DNA of 64,000 nucleotides from contig NZ_AP023354.1 in the NCBI RefSeq assembly GCF_018324685.1, forward strand, positions 496,001 to 560,000. Reading direction: 5' to 3'. This stretch comes from Actinocatenispora sera (lineage in GTDB: Bacteria > Actinomycetota > Actinomycetes > Mycobacteriales > Micromonosporaceae). A program made the position numbers and the translations under genes. The notes below the pieces were generated by a model. The model saw only the letters and a program-made list of their open reading frames with translations, was not told where the DNA came from and made no database searches. Of the stretch, positions 42,469 through 50,935 are shown piece after piece (the first letter of the stretch is position 1; every line of letters starts with the position of its first letter).

Positions 42469-43071
42469 GTGCCGTCGCTGATCGAGCCCGTCGTCCCGCC
42501 CGGACGGATGTCCGGCATCCCCCAGCCCGTCCTGACCGAGCCGCCCGGCGGGAGCTCGACCGCCCGCGGCGCGCTGCTGCTGCGCCCCTGGCGCGACGCC
42601 GACGCACCCGCGCTGGCGCGGGCGTACCAGGATCCGGCGATCCGGCGCTGGCACGCGCGGTCGATGAACGAGGACGAGGCGCGCGACTGGATCCGGCAAC
42701 GGGCCGAGCGCTGGTCCGCCGAGGCCGGCGCGGACTGGGCGGTCAGCTCCGACGGCACGCTGGCCGGCCGGATCGGGCTGCGCACCGTCGATCTCACCGA
42801 AGGCCTCGCCGAGGTGGCGTACTGGACGCTGCCGGCCGCCCGCGGCCACGGCCTCGCCGGCCGGGCGCTGGGCCGCCTCACCCGGTGGTGCACCGACGAA
42901 CTCCAGCTGCACCGGCTGGAGTTGTTGCACGCCATCGAGAACACCGCCTCCTGCCGGGTCGCCGAGAAATCCGGCTACCGGTACGAGGGCACGCTGCGCC
43001 AGTCGGTCCCGCACGCCGACGGCTTCCACGACATGCACCTGCACGCCCGCCTCGCCACCGACCCCACCTGA
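42469..43071 (+). CDS. GNAT N-acetyltransferase (RimJ/RimL type)
   Basis: This 200-residue acetyltransferase uses acetyl-CoA to modify an amine, possibly a protein N-terminus or a drug. It shows RPWRDADAPALARAY at the front, the acetyl-CoA loop AARGHGLAGRALGRL in the middle, and NTASCRVAEKSGYRYEG at the end, all typical of RimJ-like GNATs. I prefer the GTG at 42469 (AGGA eight bases upstream); ATG 42508 is possible. Confidence 0.85.
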   Translation: MPSLIEPVVPPGRMSGIPQPVLTEPPGGSSTARGALLLRPWRDADAPALARAYQDPAIRRWHARSMNEDEARDWIRQRAERWSAEAGADWAVSSDGTLAGRIGLRTVDLTEGLAEVAYWTLPAARGHGLAGRALGRLTRWCTDELQLHRLELLHAIENTASCRVAEKSGYRYEGTLRQSVPHADGFHDMHLHARLATDPT

Positions 43072-43169
43072 CCGGTACCGGACGCTCGCCGACTCACCAC
43101 CACCTGGTTCGCGAGCGCGTTCGCCACCGTGGACGCGAGGTTCAGCTAGCCACGTTGTTGCGAGCAGCC

Positions 43170-43187
43170 CATAGCATCATCGCTATG
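43170..43187. promoter_or_regulatory. Likely HigBA autoregulatory operator
   Basis: CATAGC, six bases, GCTATG is a perfect inverted repeat that overlaps a TAGCAT -10-like element (43172-43177) and ends two bases before the toxin ATG at 43190. Its position fits binding by the antitoxin. Confidence 0.5.
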
Positions 43188-43189
43188 AC

Positions 43190-43534
43190 ATGGGTACCGT
43201 CGAGCTTGAGCCGGAGGTCCGGAAGTGGCTGGAGGGGTTGTCCACCGAGCATTTCGCCACGGCGGCGTTCTACATAGAGCTGCTGGCTGACAAAGGCGCG
43301 TTGCTCGGCGAGCCGTACAGTCGGCAGTTGGACGGAAAGCTACGGGAGCTGCGGTTCCACATCGACGGGCAGTCGGTCCGCATCACGTGCTGGATAGCGG
43401 CATCGAGGCGAATCATTCTCTTGACCACGTTCCACAAGACGCGGATGCGAGAGGGCCGGCAGGTGGATCGGGCCCGGCAGGCGCTGGCACGGTGCATCTC
43501 GGCACAGCACACAGTGGATGGGGAGGGCCGGTGA
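43190..43534 (+). CDS. higB: HigB/RelE-type toxin (phage-derived Gp49-like)
   Basis: This 114-residue protein matches the Gp49/HigB family of ribosome-dependent mRNA interferases. Key segments are LDGKLRELRFHIDGQSVRITCWI and the basic core TTFHKTRMREGRQVDRARQALAR, whose Lys and Arg residues would contact RNA. The toxin gene comes before the antitoxin, the HigBA order, and the two overlap by one base (TGATG). There is no good ribosome binding site, so expression may be weak or leaderless. Local G+C is slightly lower than in neighbours, which fits a mobile module. Confidence 0.85.
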   Translation: MGTVELEPEVRKWLEGLSTEHFATAAFYIELLADKGALLGEPYSRQLDGKLRELRFHIDGQSVRITCWIAASRRIILLTTFHKTRMREGRQVDRARQALARCISAQHTVDGEGR

Positions 43535-43830
43535 TGGAGCGGAGCGAGTGGACGGAACTGCGTGATCGGCGCATGGCAGAGCCGGGTGCCGCCGAAGCGT
43601 TCGAAGCAACCCGTATCGCCTTCGAGTTGGGGCGCTCGGTACGAGAGTTGCGGGAGCGTCGGGGCTGGAGCCAGCGCCGGCTGGCGGATCAGGCGGGTAT
43701 GACGCAGTCTGCGGTTGCCCGATTCGAAAGTGGCGGGACGGTCCCCACGATTCCGGTACTGGAGCGGCTCGCCCGGGCGCTCGGTGCCGAGCTCGTCGTT
43801 CGCCTTGCGCCCGGTGCCGACGTCGCCTGA
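43534..43830 (+). CDS. higA: HigA-type XRE antitoxin
   Basis: This 98-residue protein has a C-terminal XRE helix-turn-helix (LRERRGWSQRRLADQAGMTQ, then SAVARFESGGTVPTIPVLERLARAL) and an N-terminal segment of about 30 residues that should hold the toxin. GGGAGG lies before the ATG, which overlaps the toxin stop. With HigB it would bind the dyad at 43170-43187 and repress the module. Confidence 0.87.
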   Translation: MERSEWTELRDRRMAEPGAAEAFEATRIAFELGRSVRELRERRGWSQRRLADQAGMTQSAVARFESGGTVPTIPVLERLARALGAELVVRLAPGADVA

Positions 43831-43859
43831 CTGCGCCGACACCGACGGCCGGGACCTCG

Positions 43860-44759
43860 TCAGGGCCGGGCGGCGAGGTGGATCAGGGTGATGGTGACGT
43901 GCATGCCGACGTGGCGGTAGAGATCGAGTGCGCCGGTACGGGAGTCGGTCGACAGCTGCGCCCGTTGCGCGCCACGGGTTCGCGCCGCGCCGAACGCCTC
44001 GGCGAGCAGGGCGCGGGCCAGGCCACGGCCGCGCTGGTCGGCCCGTACCGCGAGCTGGTTGATCCACGCATCGCCGTCGGTGTCGAGCAGGTGGCAGGCG
44101 CCGACGATCTCGTCGCCGTGCACGACCACGAGCAGCTGCGCCGGCCGGAACCCGGGCCGGCCGAGCACTCCGGCCGCCCAGTCCTCGTACCCGGTGGGGC
44201 TGCGGTCCGGCCACTCGGCGAACGCGTCCTCGATGGTGCGGTAGACGGCGCGTTCCTCGCCCGGCCGGTACGGGCGGATCGCGTATCCGGCCGGTAGCGG
44301 CGCGGCGGGGATCACCGCACCGGCCGGCAGCTCCAGTACCCAGCTGGTCCAGAGCGGGGTGTAGCCGTTGCGCCGCAACAGGTTCACCGCGTCGACGGCC
44401 CGCTCCGGTACGGTCTGGCCGATCAGGTCGCTGCCCACCTCCCGGGCGCGCCGGCGGGTCCAGCCGAGCAGCGCGGTGCCGATGCCGCGGCCCCGGTGGT
44501 CGGGATGCACGTACACCTCGGCCCGCCGGCCCTGGTAGACCTCGGCGTAGCCGACCAGCCGGTCGCCGTCGAGCACGGCGAGCGTGTCGGCGGTGAGGTC
44601 GAAGCTGGGCCGCTGCCAGTCGCCGACGATGTCGGCCTCCTCGATGACCGCCTCACCGAGGTCGACCCGTTCGCAGTCGGCCATCAGCGCGGTCACCGCC
44701 GCCGCGTCCGCCGCGGTCAGTGGCCGGGTGACCAGCTCGGCCGGCATCGTCGTCGTCAC
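43860..44759 (-). CDS. Tandem-GNAT acetyltransferase (mycothiol-synthase-like architecture)
   Basis: This protein of about 299 residues has two GNAT domains. The first includes VYVHPDHRGRGIGTALLGW, the second INQLAVRADQRGRGLARALL followed by LSTDSRTGALDLYRHVGM; both acetyl-CoA loops (RGRGIG, RGRGLA) are intact. The layout is that of mycothiol synthase, but many actinomycete paralogues share it, and this is not clearly MshD. The start is GTG 44759 or ATG 44747. It lies 124 bases after the MFS exporter gene start is read in the other direction, and its substrate is unknown. Confidence 0.82.
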   Translation of the reverse strand: MTTTMPAELVTRPLTAADAAAVTALMADCERVDLGEAVIEEADIVGDWQRPSFDLTADTLAVLDGDRLVGYAEVYQGRRAEVYVHPDHRGRGIGTALLGWTRRRAREVGSDLIGQTVPERAVDAVNLLRRNGYTPLWTSWVLELPAGAVIPAAPLPAGYAIRPYRPGEERAVYRTIEDAFAEWPDRSPTGYEDWAAGVLGRPGFRPAQLLVVVHGDEIVGACHLLDTDGDAWINQLAVRADQRGRGLARALLAEAFGAARTRGAQRAQLSTDSRTGALDLYRHVGMHVTITLIHLAARP

Positions 44760-44883
44760 CCCCGCAGCATGCGCCCACCCACCCGGATCGGCACCGGAAT
44801 TTCGGCCGGCGCCGCCTCCCGAACCTCGCGGCGGAACACCGGCCGGCCACACCGTCGCGAACCGATGCGGCCGACACCCCGGC

Positions 44884-46314
44884 TCAGCGACGGGTGCCGC
44901 GGCTCAGCAGAGCGGTGAGGAGCGCGCCGAGCAGGGCCACCGTGCCGGCGATCAGGAACACCCGGTCGAGCCCGGTGACGTACCCGTCCGGGCCGCCGTG
45001 GGCCGCACCGAGCTGGTGCGCGAAGACCGCGCCGTAGCCGGCGATGCCGGTACTGAAGCCGATCTGCTGGAAGGTGTTGTTGACACCGGAGGCCATGCCG
45101 ACCCGCGACGGCTCGACGACCGAGACGGCCAGCGCGCCGAGCGGCGGCAGGGTGAGCCCGACGCCGACCCCGACGACCAGGAAGCCGGGTACCAGCGCCG
45201 TCCAGCCGGTGGTGGGGCCGAGCCGGCACAGCAGCAACAGTCCGGCACCGAGTACGACCAGCCCGGCGGCGACGAGCCGAGCCACGCCGAACCGGTCCAT
45301 CAGGGTGCCGACCAGCGTGCCGACGAGCAGGATCGGCGCGGTGATCAGCAGGAACCGTAGCCCGGTCTGCAGCGCCGAGTAACCGAGCGGGCCCTGGAAC
45401 CAGAGCGACAGGTAGACGTACAGCGGGAACAGCGATCCCTGCGCGGCGAGCGCGGCGACCTGGGCGCCGGTGAACCTGCGGCGGCGAAACAGCGCCAGGT
45501 CGAGCAGCGGCGCCGGATGCCGGTGCTCGACGAGGACGAACGCCACCAGTCCGACGACCGCGCCGGCGAACAGCAGCAGCACCTGGACGCTGCCCCAGCC
45601 GGCGTCGTTTCCGCGCAGCAGGGCGAGAACCAGCAGTACCAGCGCGGCGCTCAACGCGGCGGCACCGCCGAGATCCAGCCGCTGGCCGCGGTCCGGCCGC
45701 GCCTCGTGGCGCAGGGTGACGGCGGCGAGGACGACGGTGATCGCCGCGATCGGCAGGTTGAGGAAGAAGATCCACCGCCAGCCCAGCCCGGTGGTGATCG
45801 CGCCGCCGAGCAGCGGGCCGGCCGCCGCGGCGACGCCGGCGACCGTGCCGCGGATCGCGAACGCGGTGCCCCGCGACGGGCCCGGATAGTACCGGGCGAT
45901 CAGCGCCAGCGTGGTCGCGAACATCAGCGCGCCGCCGGCGCCCTGCACGGCGACGGCGCCGACGAGTGCGCCGGTCGTCGGGGCGAGGCCGCTGGCCAGC
46001 GAGGCGACGGCAAACAGCGTCACGCCGGTGACGAACACGGTGCGGTGGCCGAACCGGTCGCCGGCCGAGCCGCCGATCAGTTGCAGCGCGGCGAGGGTCA
46101 GTGCGTAGCCGTCGACGACCCACTGCAGCGTGGTCTGGTCGCCGCCCAGATCGCGGTGGATGGCGGGCAGCGCCACGGACACGACCGTGGCCTGCAGCAG
46201 CAGCATGAACACCGCCAGCGCGACGGCGACGACCGGCCACCAGCCGGCGAGCGGGCCGGCGTTCGGTTCGGGTGGGGCCGCGGCGCCGGCGGTGCGATCA
46301 GCTTCGGTAGACAT
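44884..46314 (-). CDS. MFS multidrug exporter, DHA2 (EmrB/QacA) type
   Basis: This 476-residue, 14-helix transporter expels drugs or metabolites with a proton. Motif A-like sequence GDRFGHRTVFVTG follows helix 2, motif C appears as AIRGTVAGVAAAAGPLLGGAI in helix 5, and WRWIFFLNLPIA precedes helix 6, all DHA2 hallmarks. It is divergent from the Lrp/AsnC regulator at 46399, its probable controller, with 84 bases between them. Confidence 0.9.
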   Translation of the reverse strand: MSTEADRTAGAAAPPEPNAGPLAGWWPVVAVALAVFMLLLQATVVSVALPAIHRDLGGDQTTLQWVVDGYALTLAALQLIGGSAGDRFGHRTVFVTGVTLFAVASLASGLAPTTGALVGAVAVQGAGGALMFATTLALIARYYPGPSRGTAFAIRGTVAGVAAAAGPLLGGAITTGLGWRWIFFLNLPIAAITVVLAAVTLRHEARPDRGQRLDLGGAAALSAALVLLVLALLRGNDAGWGSVQVLLLFAGAVVGLVAFVLVEHRHPAPLLDLALFRRRRFTGAQVAALAAQGSLFPLYVYLSLWFQGPLGYSALQTGLRFLLITAPILLVGTLVGTLMDRFGVARLVAAGLVVLGAGLLLLCRLGPTTGWTALVPGFLVVGVGVGLTLPPLGALAVSVVEPSRVGMASGVNNTFQQIGFSTGIAGYGAVFAHQLGAAHGGPDGYVTGLDRVFLIAGTVALLGALLTALLSRGTRR

Positions 46315-46385
46315 GCCGCGAGCGTCATTGCCGGCCGACGAATGCTCCAGCCATCAACACGCTTCTGCCGGATCTCGACACGAGC

Positions 46386-46391
46386 TAGCAT
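46386..46391 (+). promoter_or_regulatory. -10 element of the Lrp gene (leaderless)
   Basis: TAGCAT fits TAnnnT, and the ATG at 46399 follows after seven bases, so the mRNA probably starts at the ATG. A CTCG/CGAG dyad just upstream (46375-46385) could be an operator. Confidence 0.5.
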
Positions 46392-46398
46392 CCGAGGC

Positions 46399-47364
46399 AT
46401 GGAATCGGTCGTGCTCGACGAGATCGATCTGAGCCTGATCCACGCGCTCACCATCGACGGGCGCGCCCCGTTCAGCCGGATCGCCGCGGTGCTCGGGGTC
46501 TCCGACCAGACCGTCGCCCGGCGGTACCGGCGGTTGCGCCGCGCCGACGTGATCCGGGTGGTGGGCCGGCTGGACGCGCGGCGGCTCGGGCACGTCGTCT
46601 GGGCGCTGCGGCTGCGGGTCGCCCCGGGCTCCGCCAACGCCGTCGCGCGGGCGCTCGCGAAGCGCCCCGACACCTCGTACGTGCAGCTGGCGTCCGGCGG
46701 TACCGAGGTGCTGTGCGGCACCGAGGCGAGCAGCGAACACGACCACGCGCAGCTGCTCGAACAGCTCACCGAGACCCGGCCGGTCCTCGCGATCAGTGCC
46801 CAGTGCGTGCTGCACGTCTTCCGCGGCGGGCCGGCCGCCTGGCCCGCCCTGACCACCGCGCTCGACCCCGGGCAGGCCGCGCGGCTCGACCCGTACCCGG
46901 GGGTCGCGCCGAGCGAGGTGGTGCTCGACGACGGCGACCGTGCCCTGCTCGATGCGCTGAGCGTCGACGGCCGGGCCGCGCACGCCACGATCGCGCACGC
47001 GACCGGCTGGCACGAATCGACCGTACGGCGCCGGATCGACGCGCTGCGCTCGGCCGGCGCGCTGTTCGTCGACGTCGACATCGACGAGCGACTGTTGGGC
47101 GTGCATGCCAACACGCTGTTGCTGATGAGCGTGGCGCCGGCCGCGCTGAGTTCGGTCGGCGAGGCGCTCGCCGAGCACGAGCAGGTCGCGTTCGCCGGGG
47201 CGACGACCGGCGCCACGAACCTGGTTGCCAGCCTGATGTGCGCCGACGTGTACGCGCTCTACGACTACCTGACCGACCGGCTCGCCGCGATCCCCGCGAT
47301 CAGCAGCATCGAGACGGTACCGATCGTGCGCACCATCAAGCGCGGCAGCATCTTCGGCGGCTGA
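46399..47364 (+). CDS. Lrp/AsnC-family regulator with two HTH-sensor halves
   Basis: This 321-residue protein is a double Lrp: HTH one (LDEIDLSLIHALTIDGRAPF, then RIAAVLGVSDQTVARRYRRL), a sensor half, HTH two (LDDGDRALLDALSVDGRAAH, then TIAHATGWHESTVRRRIDAL) and a second sensor half ending IVRTIKRGSIFGG. Such tandem forms are usual in actinomycetes. Divergent placement suggests control of the MFS exporter. The start lies next to a -10 element, with only GAGG one base before the ATG, so it is likely leaderless. Confidence 0.88.
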   Translation: MESVVLDEIDLSLIHALTIDGRAPFSRIAAVLGVSDQTVARRYRRLRRADVIRVVGRLDARRLGHVVWALRLRVAPGSANAVARALAKRPDTSYVQLASGGTEVLCGTEASSEHDHAQLLEQLTETRPVLAISAQCVLHVFRGGPAAWPALTTALDPGQAARLDPYPGVAPSEVVLDDGDRALLDALSVDGRAAHATIAHATGWHESTVRRRIDALRSAGALFVDVDIDERLLGVHANTLLLMSVAPAALSSVGEALAEHEQVAFAGATTGATNLVASLMCADVYALYDYLTDRLAAIPAISSIETVPIVRTIKRGSIFGG

Positions 47365-47378
47365 CCGGCGGCCCGGTG

Positions 47379-48737
47379 TCAGCCGGTGACCCGGGTGGCT
47401 TCGACGTCGGCGTCCGGGACGAGTTCCTGGTGCAGGACGAGGACGCGGTCGCCATCCCGGATCGGGAAGCGGACGTCGACGTTGAGCACCCGGGCCCGCC
47501 AGCCCCCGTCGGTACCGGCGGTCAGCGGCACCGGCGGCTGCCCCGGCACGGTGAGCGTCAACCCCGCGTCCGTCTCGGCGACCACGAACTCGTCGTCCCT
47601 GCTGACGTACCGCCCGGCGAGGTCGCTCGCCGCCACCGCCGGGGTGGGCGCCCCCGCCGCGGCCGGCCAGCCGTACTCGCGCCGCAGTGCCGGCAGCAGC
47701 ACGTCGGTGATCAGCTGGTACCCGTGGTCGCCGTTGGTCATGATCGCGGCGCCGCTGCCGTCGTCCAGGTGGATGCCGGCCCAGCTGCGGTACCCCTCGT
47801 TGCTGCCGCTGTGGCCGACGAACGCCGGGGCGCCGGGTTCGGCGATGCCGACGCCCAGCCCGTACGCCCTGTTCGGAGCGCCGCGGGTGAGCATCGCGCG
47901 GGTCGACCGTGCGGACAGCAGTGCGCCCGGGGCGCCGGCGGCGCTGTCCCGGATCGCGGCGAAGAACCGGGCAACGTCGGTCGCGGTGCTCCACATGCCG
48001 GCCGCGGCCAGGTCCGCGTAGGTGTGCCAGCCGCCGGCGACCGGGGCCGGACCGGCCCGGTGCGCGGACGCGGCGCGCACCGCCCGGGCCCGGTCGAGGG
48101 GCTGGGCGAACGTGCTGTGCACCATGCCGGCCGGCTCGAACACCAGCTCCCAGGCGAGGGTGTCGACGTCGAGGCCGGTCACGTCGGTCAGCACCAGCTG
48201 CGCGATCGTGTACCCGCCGCCGGAGTAGCTGTGCCGCACCCCGGGCACCGCGGTGACCCGCACCGGCGCCGAGTTTCCCCTGCCGTCGAGGATGTCGGGC
48301 ACCGACGGCACCGGCATCCCCGGCGGGTAGCCGGCCAGGCCGTGCACGGTGGTACCGGCGGTGTGGGCGAGCAGCTGGCGCAGCGTGACGTGCGGCTGCC
48401 AGCCGTCGTTGGCCGGCAGCTGCCACGACTTGAGCAGGTCGTTGACGTCGGTGTCGAGGTCGAGCACGCTCTCGTCGACCAGCCGCAGCACGCAGGCGGC
48501 GGCGATCGACTTGCTGATGGACGCGGCCTGGAACAGCGTGTCCGGCTCGACCGGTGCGTCGCTGGTGACGCTGCGGCGGCCCATGGTCCAGGTCTGGGTC
48601 ACCTGGCCGTGCTCCAGCAGCGCGATGGAGATGCCCGGTACGTGGTGGTCGGCGAGGGCCGCCGCGAACCCGAGCGGGCGGTCGGATCTCGGCCGCTCCA
48701 GTTGGTACCGGTCCAGGAACTCCGGCAGGTCCCCCAT
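47379..48737 (-). CDS. Class C beta-lactamase-family serine hydrolase
   Basis: This 452-residue protein belongs to the beta-lactamase/esterase EstB-like family. The nucleophile motif is S73-I-S-K76, the Tyr motif is HSYSGGGYT near residue 170, and the third motif region has FVGHSGSNEGYRSW. A C-terminal beta domain follows residue 350 (LAGRYVSRDDEFVV). There is no signal peptide, so it acts in the cytoplasm, where esterase or D-aminopeptidase activity is more likely than drug resistance. A good promoter is at 48780-48809. Confidence 0.87.
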   Translation of the reverse strand: MGDLPEFLDRYQLERPRSDRPLGFAAALADHHVPGISIALLEHGQVTQTWTMGRRSVTSDAPVEPDTLFQAASISKSIAAACVLRLVDESVLDLDTDVNDLLKSWQLPANDGWQPHVTLRQLLAHTAGTTVHGLAGYPPGMPVPSVPDILDGRGNSAPVRVTAVPGVRHSYSGGGYTIAQLVLTDVTGLDVDTLAWELVFEPAGMVHSTFAQPLDRARAVRAASAHRAGPAPVAGGWHTYADLAAAGMWSTATDVARFFAAIRDSAAGAPGALLSARSTRAMLTRGAPNRAYGLGVGIAEPGAPAFVGHSGSNEGYRSWAGIHLDDGSGAAIMTNGDHGYQLITDVLLPALRREYGWPAAAGAPTPAVAASDLAGRYVSRDDEFVVAETDAGLTLTVPGQPPVPLTAGTDGGWRARVLNVDVRFPIRDGDRVLVLHQELVPDADVEATRVTG

Positions 48738-48779
48738 GACGTCCTCCGCGCTGCGTTCGGTCCGATTCGCTTGGATGAC

Positions 48780-48809
48780 ATCGTATTGACATCACATAGA
48801 CGCCGTCAA
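48780..48809 (-). promoter_or_regulatory. Promoter of the class C hydrolase gene
   Basis: On the minus strand TTGACG (48809-48804), an 18-base spacer and TACGAT (48785-48780) lead to a start near 48772 and a 35-base leader. Direct TGACATC repeats overlapping the -10 and an ATTGAC/GTCAAT dyad (48785-48810) suggest a bound regulator. Confidence 0.6.
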
Positions 48810-48933
48810 TGCCATCACGCGACATCGTCGGTCTCTGGACGGCCGGACACGCTCGGTCGATCCGGGCTTTGCGCAGGTCAGCTAGGGTTTATGGCCGCCG
48901 CAAGGTGCGGCCGGAGAGACCGCGAAGGACACG

Positions 48934-49581
48934 ATGTTGGGACCCGATCCGACCGCCGTACACCCGCTGGCCGCGCACGAGCGGGTGGTGTTCCTCAAGC
49001 CGCTGGTGACCGCACCGCACCTCGTCGTCGGCGAGTACACCTACTACGACGACCCGGACGACGCCACGAACTTCGAGACCCGCAACGTGCTCTACGCGTA
49101 CGGGCCAGAGCGGTTGATCATCGGGAAATACTGCGCGATCGCCACCGGGACCAGGTTCCTGATGGCCGGCGCGGCCCATCCGACCGTGGGCGTCTCGACC
49201 TACCCGTTCACCATGTTCGGCGGCCGGTGGACCGAGCAGACGCTGGACATCGTCACCTCGATGCCCAGCCGCGGCGACACCGTCATCGGCAACGACGTCT
49301 GGATCGGCTACCAGGCGACGATCATGCCCGGCGTGACGATCGGTGACGGCGCGATCATCGCCGCCGGCTCCCTGGTCACCGGCGACGTGGCGCCGTACAC
49401 GATCGTCGGCGGCAACCCGGCGAAACCGATCCGGCAGCGGTACGACGACGCCGACGTCGAGCGGCTGCGCCGGGCCGCGTGGTGGGATTGGCCGGTCGAA
49501 CTGGTCACCGAGCACGCCCGCACGATCATGGCCGGCACCCCGGCCGACATCGCACGCATCGCCGCAGACCGCGCCCAGTGA
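48934..49581 (+). CDS. CatB/Vat-like xenobiotic O-acetyltransferase
   Basis: This 215-residue left-handed beta-helix enzyme belongs to the group that acetylates chloramphenicol or streptogramin A. Hexapeptide turns include LIIGKYCAIATG, TVIGNDVWIGYQATIMPGVTIGDG and SLVTGDVAPYTIVGGNPAK. The catalytic His is in GAAHPTVG, and the loop TYPFTMFGG matches Vat proteins. AAGGA lies four bases before the ATG. Chromosomal relatives are widespread and many do not give resistance, so a drug substrate is only possible. Confidence 0.88.
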   Translation: MLGPDPTAVHPLAAHERVVFLKPLVTAPHLVVGEYTYYDDPDDATNFETRNVLYAYGPERLIIGKYCAIATGTRFLMAGAAHPTVGVSTYPFTMFGGRWTEQTLDIVTSMPSRGDTVIGNDVWIGYQATIMPGVTIGDGAIIAAGSLVTGDVAPYTIVGGNPAKPIRQRYDDADVERLRRAAWWDWPVELVTEHARTIMAGTPADIARIAADRAQ

Positions 49582-49623
49582 GTCCGCCGAGCCGAGCGCG
49601 TCCGGGGAGCCCGGCAGGGCCGG

Positions 49624-50019
49624 TCAGAGAGTGTAGCTGAGGGTGAGCACCTGGAACTCCCGTTCCATCGCGCGGCCGGCGATGGTGGCGAGTTCCCCGG
49701 TTCCGGAGTGCGGCACGATGCTGCCGTCGCTGCGCTGGTCGGCGCCGTCGGCGAGGCCGTGGTGCTGGATCACGAACGTGCCGCGGCGGCCGTCCAGGAC
49801 GCCGTCGATGCGCTCGGACGCCACGTACCCGCCGCCGGCCGGGCCCTGCGCGGTCAGCACCTCGGTGACGCCGGTGCCGTCGATGGTCCCCTGGTAGCGC
49901 TTGCGGAGCTGCACCCGGGTCAGCTTCGGCCCGTCGTCGGGCAGGTCGTACTCGGTCTCCTCGAAGCTGACGATCTCGAACCTCGCCTCGACGGTGCGTT
50001 CTGCCTGGTCATCAGCCAT
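49624..50019 (-). CDS. DUF3224 domain protein
   Basis: This 131-residue protein is a small beta-barrel of the DUF3224 family: ERTVEARFEIVSFEETEYD at the front, YQGTIDGTGVTEVLTAQGP, then RRGTFVIQHHGLADG and a final GELATIAGRAM motif. The function is unknown; relatives resemble allene oxide cyclase barrels. It lies 66 bases downstream of the alpha/beta-hydrolase gene on the same strand and may share its transcript. Confidence 0.85.
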   Translation of the reverse strand: MADDQAERTVEARFEIVSFEETEYDLPDDGPKLTRVQLRKRYQGTIDGTGVTEVLTAQGPAGGGYVASERIDGVLDGRRGTFVIQHHGLADGADQRSDGSIVPHSGTGELATIAGRAMEREFQVLTLSYTL

Positions 50020-50085
50020 GCGGAGAGGCTACCGACCCGGCGGGCGCGGGCCGCAGGTGGCCCGGCCCGCGCCCGCCGGCAACCG

Positions 50086-50838
50086 TCAGCGGAGCGCCTT
50101 CTCCAAGGTCGTGGCGAGGGCGACGGGCGTCTCGTACATGGCGTAGTGGCCGGCGTTCGGGAACGTCTCCAGGGTGCAGGACGGGAACTGGGCCAGCCAG
50201 GTACCGCGCATCGCGTCCGGGCCGAGCGCGGCGTCGTGCTCGCCGGCGATCACCGTCACCGGCACGGTCGGCGCCGGGACGTCCACGGCGAAGTCGCCCT
50301 TCGCCCACGGCTCCAGGTAGGCCCCGAACGCCGCGCGGGTCGAGTTGTCGACCGAGTGCCGCACCATCGAGTCGAGCCAGGTCTTCGAGTGCCGGCCGCC
50401 GGTGGTCAGATCGATGATCGCGTACCGGTTCTCGTCCCGCTCGGCGGCGCCGTCGAACAGCGCCCAACTCTCGTCGTCGAACGGCAACGCGGACGCCGGT
50501 ACCGGGCTGACGCCGACCATCGCGGTCACCCGCGACGGCGCGTCCGCGTACACCTGGAGCATCGCCTTGCCGCCCATCGAGTGCCCGAGCAGCGCGTACG
50601 TGTCCCAGCCCAGCTCGTCGGCCAGCCCGCGCGCGTCGGCGCTGATCTCGGCCATCGTGTACTCGCCCGGCTCGTCCCGCCGCCGACCGTAGCCGCGGTA
50701 GTCGACGAACGCGTAGCTGTAGGAGTCCTGGTCGATGAGCTCGGGCAGCCAACCCCAGCCGCGGGCGGAGCCGAACCAGCCGTGCAGTGCGAGAACCTTC
50801 GTCGGCCCGGAGCCGACCACCGTCACCGGAATCGCCAT
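50086..50838 (-). CDS. Alpha/beta-hydrolase
   Basis: This 250-residue hydrolase has the oxyanion HGWFGSARG segment, the nucleophile elbow GHSMGGKA (Ser near residue 91), the acidic residue likely in VTVIAGEHDAALG, and the His in FPNAGHYAMYE. The catalytic triad is thus complete. The ester or lactone substrate is unknown. A GATAGT -10-like element seven bases before the ATG at 50838 suggests a leaderless start. Confidence 0.87.
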   Translation of the reverse strand: MAIPVTVVGSGPTKVLALHGWFGSARGWGWLPELIDQDSYSYAFVDYRGYGRRRDEPGEYTMAEISADARGLADELGWDTYALLGHSMGGKAMLQVYADAPSRVTAMVGVSPVPASALPFDDESWALFDGAAERDENRYAIIDLTTGGRHSKTWLDSMVRHSVDNSTRAAFGAYLEPWAKGDFAVDVPAPTVPVTVIAGEHDAALGPDAMRGTWLAQFPSCTLETFPNAGHYAMYETPVALATTLEKALR

Positions 50839-50935
50839 GCCGCACACTATCGCGACCCGGCCGATCCGGTACCGCCGTGCGCCCGGTCCTCGCGCTCGCG
50901 GCCCCGGTGGCCACCGGCGCTACCGGTACCCGTGG

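Noticed and set aside
41674-43044. Longer form of the zinc-finger/HTH protein starting near 43044
   Set aside because: The extension is antisense to the GNAT gene and shows no domain; the ATG at 42375 has a good ribosome binding site.
48934-49581. Proven antibiotic resistance gene
   Set aside because: The fold matches CatB/Vat, but chromosomal relatives are widespread and many have no resistance role; sequence alone cannot decide.
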